A DNA stretch of 64,000 nt from Pseudeuparius sepicola (Eukaryota > Arthropoda > Insecta > Coleoptera > Anthribidae): the NCBI GenBank assembly GCA_963920635.1, contig OY987298.1, forward strand, positions 149,580,257 through 149,644,256, given 5' to 3'. Position numbers and translations under genes: made by a program. Below the pieces are notes generated by a model, which saw only the letters and a list, made by a program, of their open reading frames with translations, did not search any database and was not told where the DNA came from. Positions within the stretch are counted from its first letter, which is position 1; every line of letters begins with the position of its first letter. This document shows, one piece after another, positions 31,062-43,144 of this stretch.

Positions 31062-32211
31062 CGTTTTTCGTAAAGTTCTTTCAATTCTCTACAAAAAGTG
31101 TATCTTGACATTTTTTTGTATCTGCCACGGTTGTGTAGTAAATAAATTATTTCGTTTCCATCTCAGCCTTTTTTGCCTAAAAATGTGTTTTCTAAGATTA
31201 TTGATAAATATCGCAAATAACAGAAATTAATTATGGAACACTTATCGGATTCAGCTATTTTATTTTTAATTTTATGGAAACAATTTTAAAAATAAACTGG
31301 CACTTGGTTTGAGGTACATTACTTTATTATCATTTTAACATTTTTATCAAATCTGTATTATTTCTTAATAATTTTTATAATTCTAAATTTGTAGAATTCT
31401 AAATTATACCACGACGAGTTTTCATTTCCTCGTTCGACGATTCTAGTTCTCAGCCCGCGAGTTCTGAATTGCCGGTGCATGTTAACAAACACCGAGGGAC
31501 GCGGATGGCGCCTATTTGGAAATCGCCTCCGGTATTCTCTGGCTGCTTCCGCAGAATTCCCATTTGCAACTCCATAGCAGAAATGGATGTCAGCCTGCTC
31601 TTCATTTGTAAATTGGAACGGCATTTTAATTATTAACAAAGACAAACTGCGGCGCTGCTACGTTCATCTACTGGATGACAGATTATTGTATTATTAACTG
31701 TCAATAAGATTTTCTTTTCCATGGCACACTTATCTTCACCAGTACGGCGATGCAGAAAGGACATTAGTATTTTGCCGATGGATTTTGTAGTCAAAGGAAA
31801 TAAGACAATTTTTAAATAACATTTTATGGGCGGAAGAATCATGTTTTACTCGTCGTGGTATAATTTAGAATTCTACAAATTTAGAATTATAAAAATTATT
31901 AAGAAATAATACTAGATTTGATAAAAATGTTAAAATGATAATAAAGTAATGTACCTCAAACCAAGTGCCAGTTTATTTTTAAAATTGTTTCCATAAAATT
32001 AAAAATAAAATAGCTGAATCCGATAAGTGTTCCATAATTAATTTCTGTTATTTGCGATATTTATCAATAATCTTAGAAAACACATTTTTAGGCAAAAAAG
32101 GCTGAGATGGAAACGAAATAATTTATTTACTACACAACCGTGGCAGTTACAAAAAAATGTCAAGATACACTTTTTGTAGAGAATTGAAAGAACTTTACGA
32201 AAAAAAAATGT
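31062..32211 (-). mobile_element. Long-TIR transposon carrying a DUF4817 ORF
   Basis: Inverted arms of about 345 bp (31070-31416 and 31844-32195) are nearly identical, beginning TTTCGTAAAGTTCTTTCAA. Between them 430 bp hold an ORF start with a DUF4817 helix-turn-helix domain that runs into the TIR. It is therefore an internally deleted derivative of a larger element. The exact ends and TSD are uncertain; ACGTT flanks both sides. Confidence 0.78.
31358..31624 (-). CDS. DUF4817 (HTH) transposase N-terminal fragment, 88 aa
   Basis: ATG at 31624 (AAAATG) opens MPFQFTNEEQADIHFCYG, followed by AAREYRRRFPNRRHPRPS. This is the hallmark pattern of DUF4817, a DNA-binding helix-turn-helix found at the N-terminus of insect Tc1/mariner-type transposon proteins. 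After residue 68 the frame crosses into the right-hand copy of the TIR and ends in a chance KFRIIKIIKK tail, so the catalytic domain has been deleted. The upstream open frame continues only to a TTG. Confidence 0.75.
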   Translation of the reverse strand: MPFQFTNEEQADIHFCYGVANGNSAEAAREYRRRFPNRRHPRPSVFVNMHRQFRTRGLRTRIVERGNENSSWYNLEFYKFRIIKIIKK

Positions 32212-32538
32212 ACGTTGATGTGAGACAGGTCCGTACTAATTACTTTTTAAATTTAGTGATAGTGAAAACCCATAACTCCACCACTGGTTATTTCAGGACC
32301 TTCATATTATCACTAAATATCGTAGTCAAAAAGGTGGTACTACACATCAAATTTGGTTTAAATATCTCCACTGGTTCGGACAGTGTAAAAAATACTTCAT
32401 ATTTTTTCCAACACTTCCACGCCCTGTATCTCGGAAACTAAGCTTTCCCCGATATATGTTGATATAAAATTTTCATTTTAGATTATCTTTTTCTATCTAA
32501 TGTTAAAGTCCTACCACATAAAAGTGAACCACCCTGTA
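32212..32538. mobile_element. Half of a foldback ending in CCACCCTG
   Basis: The right terminus GAACCACCCTGTATA is like the foldback guild, but the mirror arm is not seen. It may have been lost when the DUF4817 element landed. Confidence 0.4.
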
Positions 32539-32859
32539 TAGGGTATTTAAGTTTCACAGATCAAAATAATTAATATCAGCGCCTTCATCGAAAGTTTAAA
32601 ATATCGATTTTTATTAGATATTTTAAACCATGATTTGTTTGCCCATGCCGATTCCAAATAAAAGGGTAAAATAAACTAGGAAGGTGTAATTTTATTTCAT
32701 ATTTTAGTAAAAGTATCTTTGATAAGTTCTTTCAAGAGAATACATAAAAAATGCATTTAGAAGCACTGAGTAAGCAAGATACCTAATCATTGTTTCAAAT
32801 ACCTACTTATTTAAATACCAAAATAACTAATAATTTATAAGAGCTTTTCTTTAATTTAG

Positions 32860-33480
32860 AAAATATATTTGAACAATGGCAAAGCTATGTAGCCTCCGCT
32901 CTGGTTTTAATTTAGATACATTTACAATTCCAATAATGTTTTCACCATTGAGAACTGGTTTGCATAAATTACTGAAACGGGATGTTTTGCTTTTTATGTA
33001 TCATCCAATACAGTTATTGGTGGCTATGCACTAGGAATTTCAGTTAATTATTTTGTAATCTAAAATTTACTACTTGGGTAAGCATTGAAATTTGTACCTT
33101 GTTTTTTTTGTCCTTGTTTTTTGTTTTTTGTTCCTTTTTTTCCATATATTTTAATTTTTTAAGAAACTCATTAACATATTATGTAATATCTTTGTAGAGC
33201 CCTGATGATGGTTATAAAATATACCGAAACGTTGGCAATGAACTAATATAATTTCCATTTGGTTTTAAACCTAAATCCTACCAATTCTCAACACATTCAA
33301 CATTAAGGGTTACTAAATTTTTACCAGTTACTAAAATTTAATGTTATCTTATTATATAAAAGTATGTAGGTAGTTACTTTTATAGTGACTAGTTAGGTAG
33401 ATATAATGTGTATCATCTCTCAGTTGTTACTTGATTGATTGTCTCCATTTATTCTATATAAGACCTCTTTATTGCGATTT
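32860..33480 (+). mobile_element. Repeat BB copy 1 with hammerhead-bearing insert
   Basis: Flanks 32860-33060 and about 33380-33480 match 39600-39915 in order, but the second copy lacks the central part of about 320 bp containing the hammerhead. The centre is T-rich near 33100-33150. A Penelope-type origin is plausible. Confidence 0.5.
33199..33236 (+). ncRNA. Hammerhead ribozyme motif HHR-4
   Basis: GCC, CTGATGA, imperfect helix II GGTTAT-AAAA-TATACC, GAAA, minimal palindromic helix III ACGT, cleavage triplet GTT, then GGC pairing with GCC. The core is intact. The CGAAACGTTGG phrase is typical of Penelope-type hammerheads. Confidence 0.7.
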
Positions 33481-33670
33481 TCTATAATACTAACTTTGCG
33501 GAACATTTTGTGATGCTGGAATCGTTTTAAGTAGGGTACTTGATAATATTTTTAATTGGTCTAAAATCCTACTCAGTTTACAATAGATGCACCGACAATA
33601 CAGGTAATAAATGAAACAAGGGCTTTTAACCCTTTATTTATGATAACTAAAGTTTTACAATTTTCTTCAG

Positions 33671-33774
33671 GCTGGAATCTACAGTACAAAGCCAAACGTG
33701 GCAACCTCGGTCCTGTCAGGAGAAACGGCATTGCAATGTTGCCGGTACCTGATTACAATAATTCGTGGAACAAG
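33671..33774 (+). CDS. Candidate internal exon, unidentified
   Basis: A pyrimidine-rich acceptor TTTTCTTCAG ends at 33670, and the open frame that follows reads GWNLQYKAKRGNLGPV then GIAMLPVPDYNNSW, balanced in composition and GC-richer than its flanks. AAG followed by GTCAAA at 33775 is a weak donor. The exon would be 104 bp on the plus strand, opposite to the promoter at 18.9 kb. I do not recognise it. Confidence 0.3.
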
Positions 33775-33839
33775 GTCAAATTTTACTTTTCTATTCAAAT
33801 GTCTCCAGCTTGCCTATTAATATCTATCTATTATTGATA

Positions 33840-34522
33840 TGGCAACCTTTGAGCCTTAACTAATGCAGTTGCATACAAAAATGTTGTCACATAAATACTT
33901 TTTTATTACGAATGCGTTCCGTGTATTGACTCCTCTATGGCAAAATGGTGTATGATTATGCTGCACACGCTGGAAACTATAGATATCCTTCATTTCTATG
34001 ACGTGACAATTTATTTATAAATGGAACATAATACTATAAATATTCCGACTTCAATAATGCGGAAACATTCGCGTATGTGCGGCAACGCCACCCGCGTCAT
34101 TCCGTATGCCGCTCAATCTAAACATTAGGTATAAAATATCTGTGCGATTTATTATAGTGTTATTCTCATTTATTATTATATTGTTTGTGCAGTTATCGTG
34201 TTGTTAGTTGTGTAGTGTAGGTAAATTATCATGGACAAGGATTACGTGAAATGGCAATCCGATAATTTATGGGACCATCTTGAAGGCTCTTTTACGAAGG
34301 CGTCATAGTGCTTAGAAGTACTGAGCCCAAATTCCGTACCCATAGGCTCAACCTTGCCAAAAGAAATTTGCAGAAAAACTCGACTGAATATTAACGAAAA
34401 AAAGCACTTCTTGACTAAATGTGGTTTCACTGGGCATCCTATGTCTGAGGATCTGTGGTTAGAATGTTGAAATTTCAACTTTCCTTGCAACTTTCACCGC
34501 AGAATAAGGTTATGTCGTCATC
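33840..34522. other. Unique region with a short ORF start
   Basis: At 34230 ATCATGG opens 23 codons (MDKDYVKWQSDNLWDH...) and then a stop. Related reading continues in another frame up to the G insertion at 34523, suggesting an old, frameshifted coding segment of unknown origin. The 33940-34120 stretch is GC-balanced and non-repetitive. Confidence 0.25.
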
Positions 34523-35537
34523 AAATCACATAGGAAAAGTGAAGCCTTGAGGGGAAGTTTGTTTTCTATTGACTCCAAGGAGACCACAAGGGGGCTGATA
34601 CAAGGTTATGTTATATGTCAGTGTCCAACTGCCATCAGGTTTTATGTGACATGCCAGTACCATAGATTCTAAAAGAGGCAAAATATTTCCCATCATAATT
34701 CACAACTTTTAACTTTTCTAACTTCCAGATACTCGGATGTGTCGATTAAAGGTAATGCGGCCGCCTGTACTAGTCCCAATAATAATAATTGCAACCAGAT
34801 TTTTCCTGTATCACCTTTAGTAATCCTACAATTCCCATTACGTGGGCATTACGTATAAGTAGGTAGTTTAAAACAAAAATCGTGTTTCGTAAATTTTAAA
34901 TTATTAAGCAGGTAGCTTCAGTCAGGTCTTTTTTTAAAGAGTTTTTATCTACGGCTAAAAGTTTATTTTAAGTTTGAGGGGTAACTTGTGAGAGAACTAA
35001 AATTACAAACATTTTATAATGAACACTGAAAAAATCTACATGATTAGAACTACCAGACCTAATCTTATTAGTCCATCCCGAAATCTGTGAAAGTTCTTTG
35101 GGTATAGATACATTCAACAAGAGAAGAAAGTTCAAAATATATGCATATTATAAATGGATTGAGGAACCTGGTAACAAGGTGCAATAAGGACAAATTCTTA
35201 AATAAGCAAAATCGGCACTGATTTACCATACTTATTACTTAAATTCGTGGAAATAATTATTATTGCTGGAAATCAATTTCAAATATAAAATAAATTTGTT
35301 TCATTTGACAGTTGCCACATTCTGCACTTGTATAGACAAAATTGTCAAGTCTAATTTTTAGAAATCATGGAAACCATTATTAATTTATACTCACAATCAA
35401 AGTACCTGTTATATTCATAGATTCTCCAATAAAATGGCATACTTGGCATCACTGAGACCATTAGAATGAGGAAAGAATAGGCCTCACTTTGGAAAGTATA
35501 ATGCTGGCTGGGTCTCCTTACTATAAAGAGTCCCTGT
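34523..35537 (+). mobile_element. Family G, copy 3 (left end missing)
   Basis: It starts at ATCACATAGGAAAAGTGAAG and ends AAAGAGTCCCTG, collinear with copies 2 and 4 and without the foldback found in copy 1. Confidence 0.78.
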
Positions 35538-35623
35538 CTAAAACCTTGCTAATTACGTAAATATTATTTTTAGAAATAATCGTAGGGTCTTATGCATGTT
35601 CGGTGCGAAAAAAGACCACTATA

Positions 35624-36345
35624 CAGGGTGTTCGAAAAATAGACGGAGATATTTTAGAGGGTGATTCCCTGTTAAGAAATATGAAAAAAAGTTTCTATAA
35701 ACATGGGTCCGGAAATGCAGAGTTTTCAAGATACAGGATGTTAAATAAAAAAAAATAAAACATGAAATTATTAATGTCTTAAAAATTATTTACTCGATTC
35801 TGTTGAAATTTGGCAATGTTATTTGTTGTATTAAGAGGCTAATTTCGCCCTAACTAGATTAAATTTATTAAGTCCAGTGGCGTCCCGGGGGGCACCTTAG
35901 CGAATATTATTATCAAAAAAATGTACGCCACTACCTTTTTTGTAACTTTAATATTTTTTGTTTGATTAAGCATCTAAAAATACAACTTCTTTCCCTCTTG
36001 TATTGTTTTCCTATCTCACTTCGTTTTCGAGAAAAAAAAATAAAAACCGTTTTATTGCATGTCACTGGACAAAATTGGTTGTAGTGTACTTTATGTTATG
36101 ATATTGGAAAAGTTGCAATAACACTCTTTCCTAGAAATGCTTTTGATTATTTGTTTTCCAAGGCACTTGTGATTTTTTTTGCAAAAATTGACAAACCAAT
36201 TTTGTCCAGTGACATGCAATATATTTAACATCCTGTATCTTGAAAACTCTGCATTTCCGGACCCATGTTTATAGAAACTTTTTTTCATATTTCTTAACAG
36301 GGAATCACCCTCTAAAATATCTCCGTCTATTTTTCGAACACCCTG
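35624..36345. mobile_element. Foldback FB-5, 722 bp
   Basis: The ends CAGGGTGTTCGAAAAATAG and CTATTTTTCGAACACCCTG are exact inverses flanked by TA. Arms of at least 120 bp are clear (AAACATGGGTCCGGAAATGC and its mirror). A second palindrome is nested at 36056-36222. Confidence 0.85.
36056..36222. mobile_element. Small foldback nested in FB-5
   Basis: The ends TTGCATGTCACTGGACAAAA and its inverse, each next to TA, enclose about 120 bp. Its arms are unrelated to FB-5, which shows insertion near the centre of the host foldback. Confidence 0.7.
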
Positions 36346-36349
36346 TATA

Positions 36350-36705
36350 AGATCGTATCCAAATAAAAACTGTAGGTATAATCCACTTAACCGATTATTA
36401 TTATTTACGACGGAAAAATAAAGTCGTCAGTGTTAATTACCCTTATTCACTTCGCTATCGCGATACTCAAATCAGCGTTCCCCTGTGGTTTCAAATGCAA
36501 TAAATCCGGTGTTAACAGCCTCTGCGTTCATCAAGCCAGTCCACATGACCGCGCGCATTAATTTCACTTATGAATTTAACGCCCCATCCCGAGGGACCTG
36601 ATCGCCCGTGTTATTTTTGTACCCGCAAACGTTTTTCGTCAGCGGCGTAGACTGCTTATTGCCCGTCGGCAGTTTGTCAACAGTGAAAAACAAAAGCAAT
36701 AAGAA
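36350..36705. other. Unique GC-balanced island
   Basis: Non-repetitive sequence between mobile elements, with several CG dinucleotides and a TTCATCAAG/CATTAATTTCACTTATG type composition. It has no persuasive ORF and may be a conserved non-coding element. Confidence 0.3.
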
Positions 36706-37672
36706 ATCGTCAGTGAAGTGTCCCAAAATCGTCATTAAAAGCTCAGAAATCGGCACTGAAGTACCCCATTATTGTACGATATTTTCAATAAGTAGGCCTT
36801 GGCGAGATGTAAACATCAAACGTCAGACGCGGAGCCATCGCCCGTCAAAAGTGACCAAATATTCAAAACCCGGCCAATAAAGGCCCATTTAACTTTTTCG
36901 TACACATTGAGAAATTGTTACCTATAGCAGCGCAATCTTTCAGTATAAATATTTTAGTAGGTTTGAATATCAATCTATTTTTTATTGAGGCTACACAACA
37001 TGCAGCAGTTTGGAGTTTCTGTTGGGAAGCGCCGTGCCTCCTCATACTTGATCTTGGTAGACCGAATATATGAGAAACTCTACTATATGCTCTCTGATAT
37101 TTAACATATACCTATTTTGTATTTTAATTCGTAAGTGTTTCAATATTTAAATAGATACTTTTCTGTAATATTTTTGACGTTTTATTCACCTTATCTGACA
37201 ATAACTAATTTACAACAAAGCACCTTTGAAATAATTTGAGAGTAACCATGGAAACGCATCGTACATACCAAACACTATATTGTCCAGCATTGTTTATTTT
37301 TTGTCAATTAAATTTATTATAATATGCCGATAAAAACATTTTAAGTTTCCGTGTTCAAAGAAGAATAATAAAAAAATATCGTTCATTACACGTCCAGAAA
37401 TAGATTTTTCCGTGCTTGCATGACTTCCCGACTTCCCGTGTTCGGCTGCGCCTCACACGGGAATTTGTCACGCGCGCACGGAAAAGTCCTTATTTCCAGA
37501 CTCGTAATGAAGTATACTATTTTCATTTTCCGATTTCAAAAAGTATAAATATATATCTAATATGTAGGTACCTCGGCACTGAAGTTCTTTTTATGAGTCG
37601 TGTGGTTTATTTGCCTCGGCCAGAGGCCTCGGCAACTAAATTCCAAAAGTTGAACTTCAGTGCCTTGGTATA
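36706..37672 (+). mobile_element. Composite repeat R1, copy F, split by family C
   Basis: R1 body 36706-37058, then family C 37059-37522, then R1 tail 37523-37672 with its GCCTCGGCCAGAGGC palindrome. The end is cut by foldback FB-6 at a TA. Confidence 0.75.
37059..37522 (+). mobile_element. Two-part repeat family C, copy 2 (left-truncated)
   Basis: It starts within the TIR segment (ACCGAATATATG, with an internal deletion) and contains the whole second foldback part, from TTCATTACACGTCCAGAAA to TTCCAGACTCGTAATGAA. Confidence 0.7.
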
Positions 37673-38537
37673 CAGTGTGGTCATTTAAGTGTGCAACATA
37701 TGGGACTTTTTTTTATTAATTGCAGATATTGCCGAAAGTTGATGCATGTTCAATAATCATATTAGGTGCACTTAGAAAGGTTGCAAGTTAAACAGCATAC
37801 AGGGTAGGTCAAAAAATATAAAAATCGAACAAGAGTAAAGTACCCTTATTTCAAAAAATTCAGCAAAAGATTATTAAGAAAAGTTGTTTAGAATTGCAAG
37901 TTATGCCTATATACCAAAACATACCCTCCTAAGAAAAAAAAATGTTTTTCGTCAATTAATTTCCACAGTTCCTTAATAAGCATTTAAAATAAAAATTTTG
38001 CACCTTAAATGTGAGTTTTTTAATATACACATTATCATTACTAATTTTTACCTTGTTCAGAAGAATTTTTGCGAAATTTTAAAGTTTTGTTTAATAGCGT
38101 TACAACAAACATGAAGTTTGTGATTCTCTAAAAAATTAAAATGTAAGTTAATTTTACAAATAGGTATGCTTGAATTTGAACAAAGTTATGCGAAATTGAT
38201 ATAATTTTGATTGATTTGTGAAATTGTTTATTAAAACAAAAAATTTTTAGGAAATTATTAATGTTTATCAAAAAAATATATTTCTTTTTCTTAGGAGGCC
38301 ATGACAACTTTTTTTAACAACATTATGCTGAATTTTCTGAAATAAGGGTACTTTACTCTTGTACAATTTTTATATTTTTTGACCTATACCCTGTGTGCTG
38401 TTTGACTTGCAACCATTCTATGTGCGCCTAGTATAATTATTACCGAACATGTACCAACTTTCGGCAGTATCTGTATTTTGGTTGTGCAATTAATAAAAAA
38501 AAATTCCCATATGTTGCACACTTAAATGACCACACTG
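37673..38537. mobile_element. Foldback FB-6, 865 bp
   Basis: The ends CAGTGTGGTCATTTAAGTG and CACTTAAATGACCACACTG are exact inverses next to TA. Arms extend through about 300 bp each (CAACATATGGGA and its mirror, the GTAAAGTACCCTTATTTC block and its mirror). It is inserted in the tail of R1 copy F. Confidence 0.85.
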
Positions 38538-38572
38538 TATATCTAATTAACTATTGTTTATACATATACAGT

Positions 38573-38690
38573 ATGTCCACGGTTAGGGTGTCCAATTATA
38601 TTTAAAATATTTTTCATTTTATCGAAAAAAATACTCTCAATAAAAAGTTTTGCTTGTTCTTGAAGCAAGATTGGCATAGAAACAATTCAC
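38573..38690 (+). repeat. Dispersed repeat Y, copy 1 (second at 50808-50915)
   Basis: The two copies share ACGGTTAGGGTGTCCAAT at the start and AAATTTTGCTTGTTCTT-like blocks further on, in the same orientation. No partner end was found. Confidence 0.6.
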
Positions 38691-39599
38691 ATTTCTTGTA
38701 CAAAGAATTTAAATGTAAAATGGTACAACAGTACCTACCAATCCTACCATTTTACATTTTACACGGTATTTGTGAAGATATAGAAAAAGTTATTAGGAAA
38801 ACTTATTCAAAATTAGATAATTGTCCATAAAACAAATTTTCGAAAAAATCTCCTACTTTCCGGAGGGTATAAAGAAATGCCGAAAGATGTTATGCAAACA
38901 AAACTAAATTTAACCTAACAACAAACCGTTTTTTGAGAGTTCTCAGTTCTTTGGGTTTCCTGTTTGCTATTCTGGCTTCCTGTATTCGTCTTTGAGCCCG
39001 CTGAGGCAAGACTTAATAGGCGATAAAACCATTTTAATTGGTAAAGAAGGGCCCATTAAGCACACCTTGTGTTTACTTTTCTGTGTATATGTGTATACAA
39101 GGTGTTTCACATATTACCAACGAGCATACTTATTCCTTATTGCCATAAGCATCACAGGCTAACGAGTACCTAATACAGACATCTCCTTACCGACATAATG
39201 GGTCAAAAGGACACTCGTTTTTAACGAAATATCTTCTTTAGACTAGAGTTCCTGGATTGGGAGAGTTAGGACAATAATGACACTTTTTAACAGAAAAAAT
39301 AATTTTTCGAAAGTCTCATCAATTTTGTGGATTAAAAATAATTTGGGATAGATTACGGATTCCATGGGCGTAACAAACTTCTGACCACAGAAATCTCTAT
39401 GTATAGGAGGAATATACTAAGCAAACGGCGGGTTATTTGTCAATAAATCATATTTGTTGGCAAAATTGGCACATTTTAATTATAAAAAAGTGAAAAGGGT
39501 AATGAAGGTCACAATTAAACTGCAAGTTTTGTCAACAAATACGACTTAGTAATAGTAATAAAGTTGAAGATTAAAATACAAATTTGTTAAAATTAATGT
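38691..39599. other. No gene recognised
   Basis: AT-rich with an isolated ACAAGGTGTTTCAC string at about 39099. No bounded element and no coding. Confidence 0.35.
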
Positions 39600-39915
39600 A
39601 ACTTATCCGAACAATAAGTATCTTCTAATGTAGGTAACCTCTGCTCTAGTTTCTGTCCAGTTCCAATAATTTTATCAGCTATTGGAGATTGCATGGTCTG
39701 CGTAAATTACTACTAGTTTTTGTATACAATGCACTAGGATTTGGAGTTAATTTTTAATCTAAAATACAAGATGATAAAGTACATCTTATTATCAGTGACT
39801 ATTTTCTATAGTCACTGTTATTATGCAGATACTTAATTACCATTATCATTAGCCATTTATTCCATAGGACATCTTCTTTGCTCTTTTCTCTAGTGTTTTC
39901 TGTAATAATAATTAT
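39600..39915 (+). repeat. Repeat BB copy 2 (without the hammerhead insert)
   Basis: It matches 32860-33060 and 33380-33480 across a junction near 39775-39790, so it represents the form lacking the hammerhead segment. AGTGACTATTTTCTATAGTCACT forms a local hairpin at the junction (about 39796). Confidence 0.5.
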
Positions 39916-40479
39916 TCTCAGAGCTTTTACGCTTCTTTTGGTTATTTCTAGTAATCAGGCAGCTGCACTAATGCTTGAAAACTAATGTGCAATATTTTAC
40001 ATTTTTCATTTGAATTATTTAAAAGTAGAATAGCTCTTTTAATGGCATATTTTCCTGCTGCTTTTTTATCAACTCGAAAACTAAACTATTCGATAATGTT
40101 ATTCATTTTTACGCCTAATAAGTTTTCTTATCGAGGGCAACCAGACATACACTGTATCAGTTTCCTATTAAAAAAACACTCCGCCCATGGGTTCCCATCA
40201 TTTTTCTTTAATTTGACATAAATCATAACCTAAATGCAAAAAACTCTAATTTGACATACAGTTTCTATAGAAATCTAAAATTTTTGCCGAGCAAAAGATA
40301 GAAAACAATCTAGCTATCTCTATAATGCCCAAAATCGGCGGATAATGACACTAATGACTTTATTGTCCCAATTCTCCCTATCCAGAAACCCTACTTTAGA
40401 CATAAACATTGAAATTTTGTACAAAATGTTTTGAACTATGGGCAATTCGATGGCACTACTTTATTCTTAAAAAATAAAA
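39916..40479. other. No gene recognised
   Basis: AT-rich sequence without recognised repeats or coding. Confidence 0.35.
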
Positions 40480-40835
40480 TTGAAAATAAAAAAACCATTT
40501 TAAAAACAAGCTTATATTTAAGGCATGTACCAAAACGAATAAAATAAGATTAGGTTTTCGTTAAGAAAATTCAATTCCAAATTGGGGCAAGTTTTTGCAA
40601 ATTGAATAGCTTGTCGCGCGAAAGTAGGTACCAATTAATTTTATTGAACAGTGATTAGTTGATAAGCAAGTACCTATTTGCCAAAGTATGCATTTTTGTC
40701 TTTACAATTCGCGCGACAAGATTTTCAATTTGCAAAAACTTGTCGCAATTTGGAATTGAATTATCTTAACGAAAACCTAAACTTATTTTATTAGTTTTAG
40801 TACGTGGCCTTGTTTTTATTTTCAATTTTATTTTG
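40480..40835. mobile_element. Foldback family K, copy 2
   Basis: Inverted arms of about 150 bp match copy 1 (9843-10240), with GCTTGTCGCGCGAAAG and its mirror CTTTACAATTCGCGCGACAAG near the centre. Confidence 0.75.
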
Positions 40836-41060
40836 TGCTTTTTAGCACCTATTGGACTTCGAATGAAGTCATTCACCGTTTTGTTTTCTACCCGTCGAGC
40901 CCTTTTATTTGATACCCATGTTGGGTATCAAATAGGTAATCCGCCATCTTGGAGCGGCGGCCATATTGAATTTAGTGTGATATCACTAACTTTATCGTTT
41001 TCTACTCTTCAAGCCCTTTGACAAAAATACATCATCCGCCATCTTTCTACTATATATAGG
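40836..41060 (+). repeat. GCCAT-rich array next to foldback K copy 2
   Basis: Two degenerate units of about 110-120 bp, each with a TTTTCTAC...C(G/A)AGCCCTTT phrase, then CCGCCATCTT words, plus a TTTGATACCCATGTTGGGTATCAAA palindrome. It follows K, as at 10241-10445. Confidence 0.6.
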
Positions 41061-41397
41061 TTGATTTTTTTTTAAATCGATCGATCTTTATCTCGACTCA
41101 AATGAAAAAAAAAGTGAAAAACAGTGAATATAAATTTTATAAATTATATTGTGGCCATATTAAAAAATATTATGGAAAGGGACAAAACTAGAATAAATAA
41201 AACGGGAATTGCTCGGTCGGTCGGCCAACCGCGTAGGAAATACGATCTTCGTGTCACCAAGCGCGTACCTACTGCCGGTGTCAGATTTGTGCGGTTTTGG
41301 CCAAAAAAAGAAAAAGTAGAGATAATGCTTACCTACCTCGTATTTTACATCAACAATATTACAATTTGAGTGGAAATTATAAGTACTTGAAATATAC

Positions 41398-41772
41398 AGG
41401 GTGTCCCGCATATGAACTGACATAGAGCAGGAGCATACAGGGGAGCCCAAAATAAGGTGATTTAACGTAACTTACCTCTATACTAAGATGGAGATTGCAA
41501 CTTCTTCAACTTTTGAATCGCGATATCTCAAAAACGGTGATTCCTAGGAAAAGAAGTGTAAATAAGGTCAATTTTTGGAGACAATTGCATGCTCTATAAT
41601 TTTTGTCTGATGTATTTTTATGAAAAAACTTACCGTTTGGTTGAAAAATGCAAAATACCCATTTTTGCGAAATTTGACCGTGAATAACTTTTTTGCACAT
41701 GCGAGATCGATGGGAACTTTTGGCATTTCTTTTATATTGAATGTCTATTTTGACTGGACTAACTCCCATATA
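41398..41772. mobile_element. One-ended foldback terminus
   Basis: CAGGGTGTCCCGCATATG after TA resembles the guild, but no mirror arm is found before or after the next two foldbacks. Confidence 0.35.
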
Positions 41773-43140
41773 CAGTGTCCTCCAAAAAGTTCGCAGCATA
41801 GGAGGGAAATTTTTAATTAATGTTTTATTTTAAAATTTAATTTTGGGGTTACTTTTTGCTTGAAAAAAGATGAAAAATGACCCACTCAAACGTGGTAATG
41901 TGACTTTCGTTATCTGCCAAAAATGACATTTAAAAAATATATCGCCAAAAGTGTGTTTATTTGTTAAAATATCAAAAAGTTTTAGTTGAAAAAGATATTT
42001 CTTTTTCAATTTTACGTATCTACGTGTACCAACGCTCTAATAAAAGATTTAGTTCTTTGCCAATTTTTAATATTTGTGAACTTTCTGAAAATTTTAAAAA
42101 CTTGTAACTTCGTAAAAACTTTTTTATATCACTAAATTTATCATTCTATTAACGTTTTATTAATAATTACCGATAAGAATAGGTATTTTTCAAAAGAAAA
42201 CGATATTAACGCTTTAAAATTCTGTTATGTTTGCTGCAAAGTTGATGTGCCGTCTAGCATTTAGGGTATAAATTTAGTTACATTATGTTTTCAAGTTCTA
42301 AATTGATGCCAATATAATAATAAATTAAATTATCATCAAACTATTTTACGCATCTTAGCAAAATTCTTGACTTTTATGGAACAAATAATTATTATAATTT
42401 CGCATTAATGGATATTCTCTCATTCTCCGTTTCGAGAGTATTAATAAATAAACTGTCAAATGAAAACAATTGCTTCAATTCTCTCCATGGCCCACTCATC
42501 AATATCGATTAATGCGAAATTAAACTGAAAAGTAATAATTATTTGTTCCATAAAAGTCAAGTGTTTTGCTTAGATACGTAAAATAGTTTGATGATAATTT
42601 AATTTATTATTATTTTGGCATCAATTTAGAACTGGAAAACGTAATGTAAGGAAATTTATACCCTAAATGCTAGACGGTACATCAACTTTGCAGCAAACAT
42701 AACAGAATTTTAAAGCGTTAAAATTATTTTCATTTGAAAAGTAATTATTCTTGTCGGTAATTAGTAATAAAAAGTTAATAGAATGATAAAGCTAGTGATA
42801 TAAAAAAGTTTTTAAGAAGTTACAAGTATTTAAATTTTTCAGAAATTTCATAATTATTATCAAAAATTGGCAAAAAACTAAATCTTTTATTAGAGCGTTC
42901 ACTTACGTGAAAAGAAACAACTTTTCAAGTAAAACTTTTTGACATTTTAACAAATAAACCCATTTTTGGTGATATATTTTTTTAAAAGTCATTTTTGACA
43001 GATAACGAAAGTCACATGACCATGTTTGAGTGGGTCATTTTTCATCTTTTTTCAAGCAAAAGGTAACCCCAAATTTAAATTTCAAAATAAAACATTAATT
43101 AAAAATTTCCCCCCTATGCTGCGAACTTTTTGGAGGAGAC
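41773..43140. mobile_element. Foldback FB-7, 1,368 bp, almost fully palindromic
   Basis: The ends CAGTGTCCTCCAAAAAGTTC and GAACTTTTTGGAGGAGAC are inverses with one decayed right terminus, next to TA. Arms of about 600 bp each mirror (for example TTTGCAGC...CGTCTAGC and its inverse) around a centre near 42450. No ORF. Confidence 0.82.
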
Positions 43141-43144
43141 TATA

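Noticed and set aside
41124..41369. Plus-strand frame rich in Arg/Lys near 41.2 kb
   Set aside because: Crosses AT-rich DNA and the start of a foldback terminus. No family or splice signal.
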